From CAWELS01 sp964468205 (GTDB lineage Bacteria > Acidobacteriota > Terriglobia > Bryobacterales > Bryobacteraceae): a stretch of DNA of 28,156 nucleotides. A model generated the notes under the pieces. That model saw only the letters and a list, made by a program, of their open reading frames with translations, was not told where the DNA came from and did not search any database. The position numbers and the translations under genes are program-made. The stretch covers positions 1 through 28,156 of the forward strand of contig CAYXVG010000072.1 of the NCBI GenBank assembly GCA_964468205.1, given 5' to 3'. Position 1 is the stretch's first letter, and every line of letters begins with the position of its first letter. Below, one piece after another: positions 16,297-25,043 of the stretch.

Positions 16297-17421
16297 TCAG
16301 AAGTGGCCGACGCTGTCTTGAGGACTGCCGCTGGCGGTTGTGCTTGCACGGGGTTTCTCTGCCTCGAACCGCGAAGCACACTGACCCTCACTGACTTTGG
16401 CGAGGAGGTTGCCCCATTTGGGCAGAATCGTTGACCAGCCGAACTGAACCACTTTGGTGCGGGCCCTTTTCGCCATCAACGCAGCTTCCTGCGGATTGCG
16501 TAGCAAGCCGGCCACGGCTGTAGCCATCGCGTCGGCGTCATTTGGCGGGACCAGCACTCCGTCGTGCCGGTCATCAATCAGCTTCGGCATCCCGCCGACA
16601 TTCGTGCTTACCACCGGCAGGCCACAGGCCATCGCCTCGATGACACTGACCGGGGTGTTGTCCACCGACGAGGTGTTCAGGAATATGTCCGCCTGACTCA
16701 GGTAGTTGGGAACCTCGTCCTTTGGGATACCCTTGATCAGACGGACACGGTCCACTACCTGGAGCCGGTCCGCTTCCCTCTCTGTCGCCTCGAAGCTGCC
16801 GTCCCCCCAGTCACATCCAATCATCGTCAGCTTGACGTTCGGAAACTTGTCGGAGAGGAGGCGGACTACCTGGGGCGCAACTTGAGGATCGTAAATGGAG
16901 CGGAACGTCCGCAGCCAGATCAGGTTGGGTTCGAGAACGGGCCGGTTGGTGTAATGGTACCTGGACAAGTCGATCGCGTTCGGCATGAGCGTGATGTCAC
17001 TTCGCCACTCCCGCAACGCGTCACGGAGATACGGTGACGGCGCGACAACCGCAGTCGCCGCGTTGAGGCACCCGCACATCTGCCGGGGCCACTTCTTTCC
17101 GAACTCCGGAAGCCCGCCCCCGTGGAGGGCGAGAATGAACGGGCACCCCAGAAACGACAGGAATTTCGAGAGGGCCGCGCCCCAGAAGAAAGCGTAGCCA
17201 CTGAAGAGATCCACAATCGCTACATCGTAGCGGGGCCGCTTCACCAACGCGGTGAACAAAAGGTCCAGCACCCTCAACCAGCCCCTCCGAATCGAGGAAC
17301 AGCAAATGACAGAGTAGCCGCTGTCCCGGAGTCGCTCTGCAAGGTCCTCGATCGGCTGCCGGGCAATTCCCTGCGCAGACAGAAAACATCCAGCAAGCAG
17401 AATGCCGCTTTTCCGTGCCAT
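16297..17421 (-). CDS. Glycosyltransferase family 4
   Basis: This 374-residue retaining GT-B enzyme has the N-terminal domain SGILLAGCFLSAQGIAR, and ALHGGGLPEF marks the acceptor side. The donor domain starts at LIWLRTFRSIYDPQVAPQV. The nucleotide-sugar motif is SSVDNTPVSVIEAMACGLPV, that is D-x7-E, as seen in a subset of GT4 proteins. STNVGGMPKLIDDRHDG follows. The start at ATG 17421 has AAGAG upstream, in a 51-nt gap after the beta-helix gene. The C-terminal 30 residues (after SEGQCASRF) are low in predicted structure. Donor and acceptor are unknown. Confidence 0.88.
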   Translation of the reverse strand: MARKSGILLAGCFLSAQGIARQPIEDLAERLRDSGYSVICCSSIRRGWLRVLDLLFTALVKRPRYDVAIVDLFSGYAFFWGAALSKFLSFLGCPFILALHGGGLPEFGKKWPRQMCGCLNAATAVVAPSPYLRDALREWRSDITLMPNAIDLSRYHYTNRPVLEPNLIWLRTFRSIYDPQVAPQVVRLLSDKFPNVKLTMIGCDWGDGSFEATEREADRLQVVDRVRLIKGIPKDEVPNYLSQADIFLNTSSVDNTPVSVIEAMACGLPVVSTNVGGMPKLIDDRHDGVLVPPNDADAMATAVAGLLRNPQEAALMAKRARTKVVQFGWSTILPKWGNLLAKVSEGQCASRFEAEKPRASTTASGSPQDSVGHF

Positions 17422-17472
17422 CTCGTTCGACTCTTGATTCTCGCCTGTCCGTGTCCGGAAAGCCCAGCACTG

Positions 17473-18999
17473 CTAGTGGACATTCAGACTGGCGGTATCG
17501 GTGCGCGCCTCTTCGGGGATCTCTTGAATCCGGTCCATCACGAACACACCAAACTCCGGGAAGGTAGATGGCGGCGGCGGCGTTCCAACGGGCTTTGCGA
17601 CGGTCCGCCCGACCATCGAAATCGTGATCGGCTCGTCGCCGGCCACGCCATATGCCACGTCATCGAAGAAGTCCTGAACATTTCGGAGTCGGTATGCATC
17701 TCCCTTCGCGAGGCCAAAGTCGGTGAAGTCAACGGATACCGACTCCTGACGCGGCCAGTTGTAGATGACGATGAGAGATCGGTCCACTTCCCATTTGTCC
17801 CGATGCACGAACCAAACCACATCCTCTGGAGGGGAATCATAGTAGTGGTTCTCCGGGAAGTCGTCCCCCTGAAAACCGACAGTGCCGCCAACGAAGTAGT
17901 TCTTCTGCATTTCTGACGCCTGACAGTTGACGGTCTTGAGCGCGGTTGGACCGACGAAATAGTTCTCAAGGATCCGCGCGTCGCTACAGCCGGCCTCGTA
18001 TCCCAGATTGTTCTCGCCACCCTCTGCCGACTGCGGGAAGTACGTCAAGTTTCCGAACACGAGAGGCGAGTCGGCAACCTGGTGGCCGCCCAGCAATATA
18101 TTTCGGGCAGGGGGCGATCGCTCGGAAAGATATCCATTCATGAAGACGATGTTCTTGTCCAGGTAGATGCCGCTAAGCGCAGCCTCTTCCGAGTAGGCGT
18201 GAATGCCGTCACGAAACTGGCTGAACACGACATTTCCGAGGATTGGTTTTGTGCCGCGTTCGTTCTGAACATAGATTCCATGGCCGTGAGCGCGACCAGG
18301 ACCATCCCAGCCGTTGTAGTAGATAATGTTGCCGGACAACTCCGAGCGCGTCGCCCCAGCCCACGACTCTATGCCACCAGAAGCATCGTGAACCACCAGA
18401 TTGATCACCTTTGTGTCACCCCCGTAGACACTCACGCCGGCGCCCCTTGGGAGGTCCTCGGGAAAGGAACCCGGCATCTCAGCAACCCGACGTTCGTCGG
18501 AATTTGTCACCTCAAACCCCCAGTACCACGCGTATCCTCCATTGATGGTAAGAGTTGAGCCCCGTTCGCCTTCCCCTTCGAGCGTCGCCCGCTCACCCGG
18601 ATATTGCCGCACGACGATCGGCCCTTCCCGGGTACCGGTGAGGTTGGAGACAAACGAACCCCGGTACTCACCGCCTCGGAGCCAGATTACGTCGCCAGGC
18701 CGGATATAAGGAGGATGTGACAGCGCAAACTCCAGGCTCCAGGGGGATTCTCTGCTCCCCTCTCCGCTTTCAGAACCCTGAGGAGCTACGTAGTACTCCT
18801 CCCGGCGCTTGATAACCCTGCGTACCATACCCACTGATTCGCCAGACGGGTCTCGTTGTTCGGCTTCAAAGAGTATGGCCGCAGTGATCTCTTGCCGCGC
18901 CCGATTGAGTTGCTTGTCTGCGGTGAGTTTATTGTACAGAAAGCCCGCCAGGCCCACGACTAGAACTACGGGGATGATGTGGATTGCTCTTAGCTTCAT
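17473..18999 (-). CDS. Membrane-anchored parallel beta-helix protein
   Basis: This approximately 508-residue protein has an N-terminal hydrophobic segment (IIPVVLVVGLAGFLY, about 7-21), so it is anchored with the rest outside the cytoplasm or is secreted. The motif IRPGDVIWLRGGEYRGSF (about 95-112) is the usual opening of pectate-lyase-like right-handed beta-helix proteins. Repeated short strands with Asn-Xaa-hydrophobic turns follow (NLVVHDASGG, NIIYYNGWDG, NVVFSQFRDG, NIVFMNGYL, ENYFVG). The C-terminal part (from about 400) looks like a separate beta domain. Such proteins in polysaccharide loci are lyases, epimerases or glycan-binding proteins. I see no decisive catalytic signature, so I leave the activity open. 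I chose ATG 18999 rather than the in-frame GTG at 19026, because the extra residues add nothing and lack a ribosome site. Confidence 0.8.
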   Translation of the reverse strand: MKLRAIHIIPVVLVVGLAGFLYNKLTADKQLNRARQEITAAILFEAEQRDPSGESVGMVRRVIKRREEYYVAPQGSESGEGSRESPWSLEFALSHPPYIRPGDVIWLRGGEYRGSFVSNLTGTREGPIVVRQYPGERATLEGEGERGSTLTINGGYAWYWGFEVTNSDERRVAEMPGSFPEDLPRGAGVSVYGGDTKVINLVVHDASGGIESWAGATRSELSGNIIYYNGWDGPGRAHGHGIYVQNERGTKPILGNVVFSQFRDGIHAYSEEAALSGIYLDKNIVFMNGYLSERSPPARNILLGGHQVADSPLVFGNLTYFPQSAEGGENNLGYEAGCSDARILENYFVGPTALKTVNCQASEMQKNYFVGGTVGFQGDDFPENHYYDSPPEDVVWFVHRDKWEVDRSLIVIYNWPRQESVSVDFTDFGLAKGDAYRLRNVQDFFDDVAYGVAGDEPITISMVGRTVAKPVGTPPPPSTFPEFGVFVMDRIQEIPEEARTDTASLNVH

Positions 19000-19038
19000 G
19001 ATGGTTCTTGCGATTCTCCCGGTCACAGCTACTGTCTA

Positions 19039-19854
19039 TCATAGTCTGTTTGGCAACAGGGAACATTTGGTGTCAGATACCCTTGTTTGATAGATCTTAT
19101 AGCATCTCTGGATCACGCCCAGATATTTCAAGTTTGGTTCGTTCTCGAGCAAGTAGCCCCTGGCATTACCGTCGTGCTGAACGACCGGACCCGTATCGAG
19201 TCCCCGATAGATGAGTACAATCTCCCGGGGAGTTCGCTTGAATGACCCTCGCACGTTTTGCAGAACCTTGGCCAAAACCGGCGCCTCGAACGGCTCATAG
19301 AAGTACAGAATCAGTGGAGACTCAGGTACTCGAAACTCGGTGGCATCGCACCAGACTGACTTGATGTCCCGACACTTCTGGTTGGGGTTGCGATACCTCC
19401 GGATGTTCGACTCCGCAGTTCTGTGTAAGTCCGCGGCGAACTCCACTCCGATGATCTTTCTGAACGGATAGTCCGAAGCGAGCAAGAGTACGAGCCCCTT
19501 ACCGGAGCCGAAGTCAACAAAGGTGAATCTTTCGTGATCCAGGGACAGTTGGCCCATCACCGCGTGGAACTCGTCCGGAATCGTCGGCTTGTAGTAGACG
19601 CCGTAGATGTAGTTGGGACTGGCGATCTCCATGGACCTGATGCGTGTCACTCCGGCCGTGTCAACATGAAATTCGGAGTCGAAGGCGCTTTCCTCCTCGC
19701 GTACACGAAATCGCGAGCGAATCACTTCCTGCGCCGTGGCGGCCAGGGATCTTGCCGCGGACATCAGACCTCGCTCTCGTCCTTCCCTAATCGTTCGACG
19801 AATAACCTTAGCGGCTACATGACCGGTCTGCCGCAGTCTCCTCGGCAAAGTCAT
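19039..19854 (-). CDS. Class I SAM-dependent methyltransferase
   Basis: This 271-residue protein has a basic N-terminal helix, then FDSEFHVDTAGVTRI (58-72) and SPNYIYGVYYKPT (79-91). SAM-binding motif I is TFVDFGSGKG at 111-120, with IGVEFAADLH (135-144) as the acidic loop after strand 2. LILYFYEPFEAPVL corresponds to the motif IV region. This is a recognisable family of Rossmann-fold methyltransferases, often near glycan genes. O-methylation of a sugar hydroxyl is an inference from context. It starts at ATG 19854, with AAGGAG 12 nt upstream, after the largest gap within the cluster. Because the gap breaks coupling, this gene may have its own promoter. Confidence 0.78.
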   Translation of the reverse strand: MTLPRRLRQTGHVAAKVIRRTIREGRERGLMSAARSLAATAQEVIRSRFRVREEESAFDSEFHVDTAGVTRIRSMEIASPNYIYGVYYKPTIPDEFHAVMGQLSLDHERFTFVDFGSGKGLVLLLASDYPFRKIIGVEFAADLHRTAESNIRRYRNPNQKCRDIKSVWCDATEFRVPESPLILYFYEPFEAPVLAKVLQNVRGSFKRTPREIVLIYRGLDTGPVVQHDGNARGYLLENEPNLKYLGVIQRCYKIYQTRVSDTKCSLLPNRL

Positions 19855-19945
19855 GCTGGCTTTGCTCTCCTTGTTGGATGGCAGAACTGAGTGCGAGCGC
19901 CAAGCTGACTGCGATTAAGTTGATGGTCATGCCGCCAACAGTCAT
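19808..19945 (-). other. Possible small hydrophobic ORF (45 aa) in the gap
   Basis: From an ATG at 19945 the minus strand reads MTVGGMTINLIAVSLALALS, then a polar tail, to a TAA at 19808. The stretch INLIAVSLALALSSA could be one membrane helix or a signal peptide. The same frame is open 60 nt further upstream with more hydrophobic residues (IALLIGIVAEL), after a TGA. It overlaps the methyltransferase start by 47 nt. I see no good ribosome site and no homologue I recognise. It may be the tail of a decayed membrane-protein gene, or chance. Confidence 0.2.
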
Positions 19946-20107
19946 GTCGCGGGTGAGTGTCAGCTTTTGCGGTAGTTCTGCGACGATGCCGATGAGGAGC
20001 GCGATTCAAGAGTTGTGTACTCGGGCTGTAGTCCGGGATGTTGTCCGGATGCAATATCATACTTGCTGTATGTCTGTTGTCTCGATAGTGAAGAGGATGC
20101 AGAGGCG
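19855..20107. other. 253-bp intergenic gap inside the operon
   Basis: This is the only large gap between genes of the cluster. On the minus strand it contains a short inverted repeat, TCCGG-8 nt-CCGGA (around 20032-20049), without a U tract. Its upstream half is relatively A+T-rich (ACAGCAAGTATGATATTGC). I found no confident -35/-10 pair. It could hold an internal promoter or a decayed gene; the small hydrophobic frame listed separately overlaps its downstream end. Confidence 0.4.
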
Positions 20108-21022
20108 CTATGCTGATCGCCTCAGGGAAGCCATGCCAGAGAAGAAACCACTTTGCCGGGAAAACACGATCTTCAGGTTTTGAATATTGGGCCGGCCAGC
20201 CAGTACAACGATATCGACCAGCAGCTCGCCAACCATTATCTGAGCGATTCTGAACCAGTCCGCTGGGCCGGTGCGCCGCTTGGTGAAGGACCGGCCGAGA
20301 GCATAGGCGGCGCGCCAAATCTGGCGCACCGCCGGGAGGCGCCCCTGCGAGTCCATGTGATGTTCGATTTCGAGGTCACCACAGAATAGAAGCCTCGCCC
20401 TGTTCCCTACATCCATCGAGAAATCCCGGTCCTCCGCCGCGATGCAGTGCTCATCGTAGGAAAGTCCCTCAATCGCCGACCGGCGGAATATCTGGCAAAA
20501 CCCCGGGAGCCATTTCACAGCTCGATGCTCCTTCGTTGGGGGGACTAGATTGAGCGGAACGTTGCGTCCAAGATGATCCGACTCGCCGGGCGTCAAAGTA
20601 TGGATGACACCGAAGAGTTTCCGCAGCCGCCAGCGAGGTGACAGACACTGGTTGTAGTTGATGGTGTCGTAGCCCGTGATCCCTCCGACGTCGGCATAGC
20701 GCTTTTCCGTGAACAGCTCCACCACCTTGGCCAGAAACCCCTCGCCGATCAGAACATCATCGTCGAAGAAGCAGATAATGTCGCCCTCGGCTCGACGCAG
20801 ACCAGCGTTCCTGGCCTTTGACAACCCGCGACCGGACGTCAGGTAGACTACCGGGAGTCCTTCTCCGGCCAGACCGTCAACAAAACCGGGCAGATCCTCG
20901 TTGTTTTCCGGCCCCACGACAACGACTTCGAAGTCCTTGTACGTTTGTTTCTTCAGGCAGTCCAGTAGCTGGGACAGTAGCTCGGCCCGGCGGATGGTGC
21001 AGATGATCACACTAATCATCAT
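20108..21022 (-). CDS. Glycosyltransferase family 2
   Basis: This 304-residue inverting GT-A enzyme opens MMISVIICTIRRAELLSQLL. The N-terminal strand and helix are followed by FEVVVVGPEN, and SKARNAGLRRAEGDIICF (68-85) leads to the metal- and nucleotide-binding DDD at residues 87-89. GITGYDTINYN (about 110-120) and AEDRDFSMDVGNRARL (the acceptor and catalytic acidic region) complete the fold. I chose ATG 21022 because GGAGG lies 11 nt upstream and the spacer to the preceding stop is 4 nt. A longer frame to 21166 overlaps the GT4 gene and does not look like protein of this family. It follows the GT4 gene and precedes the 253-bp gap, so it may be the last gene of the first transcription block. 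Confidence 0.88.
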   Translation of the reverse strand: MMISVIICTIRRAELLSQLLDCLKKQTYKDFEVVVVGPENNEDLPGFVDGLAGEGLPVVYLTSGRGLSKARNAGLRRAEGDIICFFDDDVLIGEGFLAKVVELFTEKRYADVGGITGYDTINYNQCLSPRWRLRKLFGVIHTLTPGESDHLGRNVPLNLVPPTKEHRAVKWLPGFCQIFRRSAIEGLSYDEHCIAAEDRDFSMDVGNRARLLFCGDLEIEHHMDSQGRLPAVRQIWRAAYALGRSFTKRRTGPADWFRIAQIMVGELLVDIVVLAGRPNIQNLKIVFSRQSGFFSGMASLRRSA

Positions 21023-21026
21023 TTCG

Positions 21027-22238
21027 TTACTGCCCTCCGCGGGGCTGATGAGCGACCATACACCGGCGGTAGAAGCTCTCGAACTGTGGCAGCAGTCTCT
21101 CGTACGAGAATGTTTCCGAAACGCGCTTGTAACCGTTGTTCCCCAACCGGCTGGCAACCGCGCCATCTTTCAGCACATTCACGATGGCGGCGGCAAGGTC
21201 TTCGAGGTCAGTGGGTTCGACCAGCAGGCCGTCAGCGCCGTGCCGAATCAACTCAGGGCCGCTCGCTCTGCGCGAATAAACTGTCGGACATCCGGAGGAC
21301 ATTGCCTCCATCGGGCCGAGCGCGAAAGCTTCGGACAGCGAAGGGAACACAGCGACCCTGGCATTCCTTAGAGCTTCCAACAGCTCGGCCCTGGAGACGT
21401 GCCCATGAAATGTGACAGTCTGCTCTGTGCCGTGATTTAGGGAGGAGAGCAGATACTCCTTCATCGTGGCATCGCCAAAAGGAAGATCCTTGCCAAAGAT
21501 GTGCAGTTGGGCACCAGGACACTCTTGCAGAACCCGGGGCCACGCCTTGATCAGAAACTGGATGCCTTTCTTTGCGGTAAGAGATCCGCAGTACATCACG
21601 AAATTGTTGGACCGCTCGGCCAGCGGAACAAGTTCACCGGGCTCCACCGGGTTGTAGGCGACATGCGGGGCCGCTTTCAGCCGGAAGATCTTCTGCGTCC
21701 TGGATCCCACATATACACTGACCGAGCAGACGAAGTCCGCTCTCCGGACGGAAGCCCATTCTGCTGTCTGCAGCGTCCTGGTCGGACGCCTGCCCATCTC
21801 CAGAGAAAAGTAGGTTGCGGAACCATGGAGCCTGGTGACCACCGGCACGTTCATGCGCGGCCAGCCGGCTGCCCACCCCTCATAATCTGGCACTTCGATC
21901 ACATCGACCTCGCCGGCCTCGACCCACGCCCGAATCTTGGCATACAGCTCCCACCGCGCCCGAATCGAAAGAAAATCACGCTGCGCACGCGCTAGCCGAT
22001 ATACCTGTACCCCTTCATCAAGCTCCACGCCGGGGCCGGGAAAGCCCGGGTGGTACATTCCGATCGCCCTCACCTCATGACCCGAGGCTGCCAGTGCCCG
22101 CCCCAGTTGTCGTGTGAACGTGCCGATCCCTCCGTTCCGGCAAGGCGGGTATTCGTGGCACACGAATGCAATCCGAAGCGGTGCTGCGCCGTCGTTCTCG
22201 ATGGTTCTCTCCCCCGGCGATTCTCGTATGTCAATCAT
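21027..22238 (-). CDS. Glycosyltransferase family 4
   Basis: This 403-residue GT-B enzyme has PLRIAFVCHEYPPCRNGGIG and FTRQLGRALAASGHEV, the classic Gly-Gly-Ile-Gly acceptor-domain motif, after a 20-residue variable leader. The donor domain starts FVMYCGSLTAKKGIQFLIKA. VTFHGHVSRAELLEALRNAR is followed by the intact E-x7-E motif in SLSEAFALGPMEAMSSGCP. The end is VSETFSYERLLPQFESFYRR, as in many GT4 proteins. The start at ATG 22238 overlaps the previous gene by 8 nt. It probably adds one sugar of the repeat; the donor cannot be inferred. Confidence 0.9.
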   Translation of the reverse strand: MIDIRESPGERTIENDGAAPLRIAFVCHEYPPCRNGGIGTFTRQLGRALAASGHEVRAIGMYHPGFPGPGVELDEGVQVYRLARAQRDFLSIRARWELYAKIRAWVEAGEVDVIEVPDYEGWAAGWPRMNVPVVTRLHGSATYFSLEMGRRPTRTLQTAEWASVRRADFVCSVSVYVGSRTQKIFRLKAAPHVAYNPVEPGELVPLAERSNNFVMYCGSLTAKKGIQFLIKAWPRVLQECPGAQLHIFGKDLPFGDATMKEYLLSSLNHGTEQTVTFHGHVSRAELLEALRNARVAVFPSLSEAFALGPMEAMSSGCPTVYSRRASGPELIRHGADGLLVEPTDLEDLAAAIVNVLKDGAVASRLGNNGYKRVSETFSYERLLPQFESFYRRCMVAHQPRGGQ

Positions 22239-23688
22239 TCAGGGCGCCTAGCGATTCGGTATCCAGCTTGTGTCCGTGTTTCGGGACAAATTGTCTCTCG
22301 GAAAGACCTGCAATCTCTTCCAGGACGGTCGCAATCCTCTTGCTGGAAGCCCCCACGGGAACGTTGATCTGAAGCTCGGCGAGTCTCCGTCGGCCCTCTC
22401 GGTCAAGCGTGGGGTCATCAAGATACAGATTGGTCATTTCAGCCAGATCGTTTGCCGAATGTGCGAAACGAGCGGCTTGGAGTTGTACTACCGGTTGGTA
22501 ATGCTCCCAACTGTAAAAAAGATCCCATAGCGGCACCCGCAGCGGCGGTGGGCTGGTTTGATCGTAGGCGATATTCACCACCGGTCTGTCATGCAGCCCG
22601 AAGTCGAGTGTCATTGTGGAGGCGATATTGATCCCCAGATCTGCGTGCTCCGTAAGGTTGCAGAGCATCCGGACGTCATTGAGGGTCGGCATGCATCGTG
22701 CCCAGTCCTGGCCATCAAGGGACGGCCAGTCCGGCTTGGCGTAGATGAGTTCGGGGAACTCCTTGCGCACCGCATCATACCGGGTCCCCGGGTCAACAGG
22801 ACAAGGCCGCAGCACCACCTGAGGGTTCTTCCGGATCCTCCCTTGCCTGATAAGCGTCATGAGTGTCCGTACGTGAAGTTGATCTTCCGGACAAGTGCCT
22901 TCGTCGCCCCCGGAGTAGCAGATCAGCGGCCTGGACGGGTCTGCGCCAATGCTGCGCAGGAATTCGTCCCTGGAATACAGAAGGCTTTGGTCGGCGTAGC
23001 AGTCAAACTGTGGCGTTCCGACAATTCGCACGTTTCTCTTCGCGATCCGGGGATAGTACCGGAGCAGTTCCTGCTGCATGTGCTCACTCCAGACGAGATA
23101 GTAGTCGAACGGAGCGGCAATGCGGCTCTTGCTGGTCAGGTTGTCCCAGCTACCGATGAAAGTGACGGAGGGGATCCCGAGCTTGCGGGCCGCAAGAACC
23201 GGCAGCAAGCAGAGTCTCGATCGCTGATTCGTGCAGAACAGAACGGAAGCTTCATGTCTTTCGAGCAGTTCCATGTAGCGCTGCACCTCAGGCATACGCT
23301 GGTTGGCCGAAAAGTATGCGTGCTCGATGAGGGAGACGCCGCTCTCCGTGGCGCCCAGCCTCCCCAAACGTTTGGCCACTGTCTGCGCGCACCGCATACG
23401 CCAGGAGCCAACTGCTTTTCTCGCTCTTGTGTAGCGCATGGAGTGCGTATCCGCCCAGTAGAGATGCGCATAGGCGAGCGTTTGGCGGAGCGCGAATGAG
23501 GTGCGCCGGTCCCGGGTTTCGAAGACTCGGCTCAACGCAGCGTTTTCATGCTGTCCGTTGAGCGCGCTTCGCACTGCGTCGCCAGGCATATCGTGAACCA
23601 CGAGTACCTCTTCGAGAAAACCCAGGAGAGGGCCCAGAACGAAGTTCCGCAGCCCGACGCCGTCGGGAGCTAGTATTGCTACGCGCAT
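22231..23688 (-). CDS. GT-B-fold protein resembling CDP-glycerol glycerophosphotransferase / 2-epimerase-like glycosyltransferases
   Basis: This 485-residue protein begins MRVAILAPDGVGLRNFVLGP. A helical region at 60-115 with several Arg and Lys residues is unusual for a plain GT. SVTFIGSWDNLTSKSRI (175-190) and YYLVWSEHMQQELLRYYP resemble the nucleotide-pyrophosphate-binding or tag domain of CDP-glycerol-type and related glycosyltransferases. VVLRPCPVDPG (291-301) follows, then ADLGINIASTMTLDFGLHDR (349-368), the usual place of the Ser/Thr-rich donor motif. I cannot tell whether the donor is a sugar nucleotide or CDP-glycerol/ribitol. It overlaps the GT4 genes on both sides, by 10 nt and 8 nt. 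Confidence 0.6.
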   Translation of the reverse strand: MRVAILAPDGVGLRNFVLGPLLGFLEEVLVVHDMPGDAVRSALNGQHENAALSRVFETRDRRTSFALRQTLAYAHLYWADTHSMRYTRARKAVGSWRMRCAQTVAKRLGRLGATESGVSLIEHAYFSANQRMPEVQRYMELLERHEASVLFCTNQRSRLCLLPVLAARKLGIPSVTFIGSWDNLTSKSRIAAPFDYYLVWSEHMQQELLRYYPRIAKRNVRIVGTPQFDCYADQSLLYSRDEFLRSIGADPSRPLICYSGGDEGTCPEDQLHVRTLMTLIRQGRIRKNPQVVLRPCPVDPGTRYDAVRKEFPELIYAKPDWPSLDGQDWARCMPTLNDVRMLCNLTEHADLGINIASTMTLDFGLHDRPVVNIAYDQTSPPPLRVPLWDLFYSWEHYQPVVQLQAARFAHSANDLAEMTNLYLDDPTLDREGRRRLAELQINVPVGASSKRIATVLEEIAGLSERQFVPKHGHKLDTESLGALND

Positions 23689-25043
23689 TGTTTCCGCCTC
23701 CGTGTGCCCGCCGACGCGCCGGATTCCGGTGAGGCGCCCGTCAGGCGAGAGGCCGTCTTCGTCAACTCTGAGATCACGGCGGAAGGGGAGAGGCTCTTGA
23801 TCGTTTCTTCGGGCGGAAGCAGCTCATCCATTTCGTTTCGCATCCATGCGAGCCACAGCCGCTCGAGTGCCGCCGAAATCGCCGGTACGTCATCGGGTTC
23901 CGCCAACAGCGGGTAGTCCGCGCCGAGAAGATCTCTGACCGCTGAAGCCCTGGGAGTGAGGGCGACAATCGGCTGGCGAAGTTGGATGGCATCTGCTAAC
24001 TTGGCGGGGAAAAAGGGGCTTTCCTTACCCGGCGCTTCAACAACGATGGAGGCCGTGGCCGCCCGGGCCATTTGCACCGTTTCTCTGAAAGGGAGCCGGC
24101 GGTCAACGCAGACAACGTTAGGCAACTGCCGGGCTCGCTGCCATGACGGATTATTCACTATGCTCCTGTGGACTCCCCCAATCAGCACCAGATGCGCCTT
24201 CTCCCGCCGCTCCAGCTTCCGATCGACAAACTGTGAAAACGCGTCGATCAGACCCGACGGATCCCGGTTCTCGATAAATGTTCCCGTATGAATCAGGTTG
24301 AAGTGAGCCGGGGGGAACGGAAGATCCACCGGCTGCTTCTCCGGCGCGGTCAAATCCGTGGAAATGTGCGGAAGAACGAACGCCTTCCTGCGATATTTCT
24401 CCAGGTCGCCGCGAAGAACCCACTCAAGCAGGCGGCGTGCTGGGAAGGAGATGGCATCGGCCTGCCGAACGATCCTTCGGTGAAGTGCCTCCTGCCGGCG
24501 CGAGCGGGCAACGCTACCCACCTTCCGATAGGGTTCGGGATAGAGGCTCAGCGGGAATGGGTCATGATAGTTGGCTATCCACGGGAGCGTCAGCTGGGCG
24601 CCCAGGACTGCCAGGTGAGGCTCGAATTCGATCCCCGCGCCTCGAACGAAGAGGAGGTCCGGGCTGGTCGCCTTTACAGTACGTTCGATCGCGTTGCTCC
24701 ACTTGGCGACGCGCATCCAGTCATGGCAGAAATAACCTGTGGCCCGGGCAAACACGCCATCAATCGCTCTCCCGCCAAGCCTTCCCGCCCGTCCTCGCCT
24801 GGAAAGGCCTTGTACGACGCCTCCGACCTTGTCCCACGCCGATCTATTGTCGGAGCGGTCCAGAGCCCGGAAGTCAACCCCGGACGGGAGCCCGAAGTTC
24901 CCGTGCGCCGCGGCATTCTCTTCCCCGCTCAGGCACACAACCTCAAATCCCTCTTCGACGAGAGAACGAAGGAACTTGCTGGTGCAGATCCCTTCCGAGG
25001 TTCGGTCCGGGTCGACCCGTTTTGCCGCCACCAGAATCTTCAC
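23679..25043 (-). CDS. Glycosyltransferase, GT4-like (GTG start)
   Basis: This 454-residue GT-B protein starts MKILVAAKRVDPDRTSEGIC. GIEFEPHLAVLGAQLTLPW and NYHDPFPLSLYPEPYRK lie in the middle of the N-terminal domain. The donor domain begins FNLIHTGTFIENRDPSGLID and continues with AHLVLIGGVHRS. The nucleotide-binding loop GKESPFFPAKLADAIQLRQP differs from the standard E-x7-E motif, so substrate prediction is weak. It begins with GTG 25043, overlapping the ABC ATPase stop in a GTGA junction. The C-terminal tail (after LTKTASRL) is basic and low in complexity. Confidence 0.8.
   Translation of the reverse strand: MKILVAAKRVDPDRTSEGICTSKFLRSLVEEGFEVVCLSGEENAAAHGNFGLPSGVDFRALDRSDNRSAWDKVGGVVQGLSRRGRAGRLGGRAIDGVFARATGYFCHDWMRVAKWSNAIERTVKATSPDLLFVRGAGIEFEPHLAVLGAQLTLPWIANYHDPFPLSLYPEPYRKVGSVARSRRQEALHRRIVRQADAISFPARRLLEWVLRGDLEKYRRKAFVLPHISTDLTAPEKQPVDLPFPPAHFNLIHTGTFIENRDPSGLIDAFSQFVDRKLERREKAHLVLIGGVHRSIVNNPSWQRARQLPNVVCVDRRLPFRETVQMARAATASIVVEAPGKESPFFPAKLADAIQLRQPIVALTPRASAVRDLLGADYPLLAEPDDVPAISAALERLWLAWMRNEMDELLPPEETIKSLSPSAVISELTKTASRLTGASPESGASAGTRRRKQCA

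Noticed and set aside
20060..20105. A short hydrophobic stretch (LCILFTIETTDI) in the intergenic gap that resembles a TerC-type motif
   Set aside because: Only about 12 residues match before a stop codon. That is easily chance, and the rest of the gap does not continue the similarity.
21023..21166. N-terminal extension of the GT2 frame
   Set aside because: GT2 proteins start at the first beta strand (ISVIICT). The extension overlaps the GT4 gene, and GGAGG precedes ATG 21022.
22558..23499. Plus-strand open frame of about 313 codons
   Set aside because: It is antisense to the well-formed GT-B-like gene and contains no family motif.
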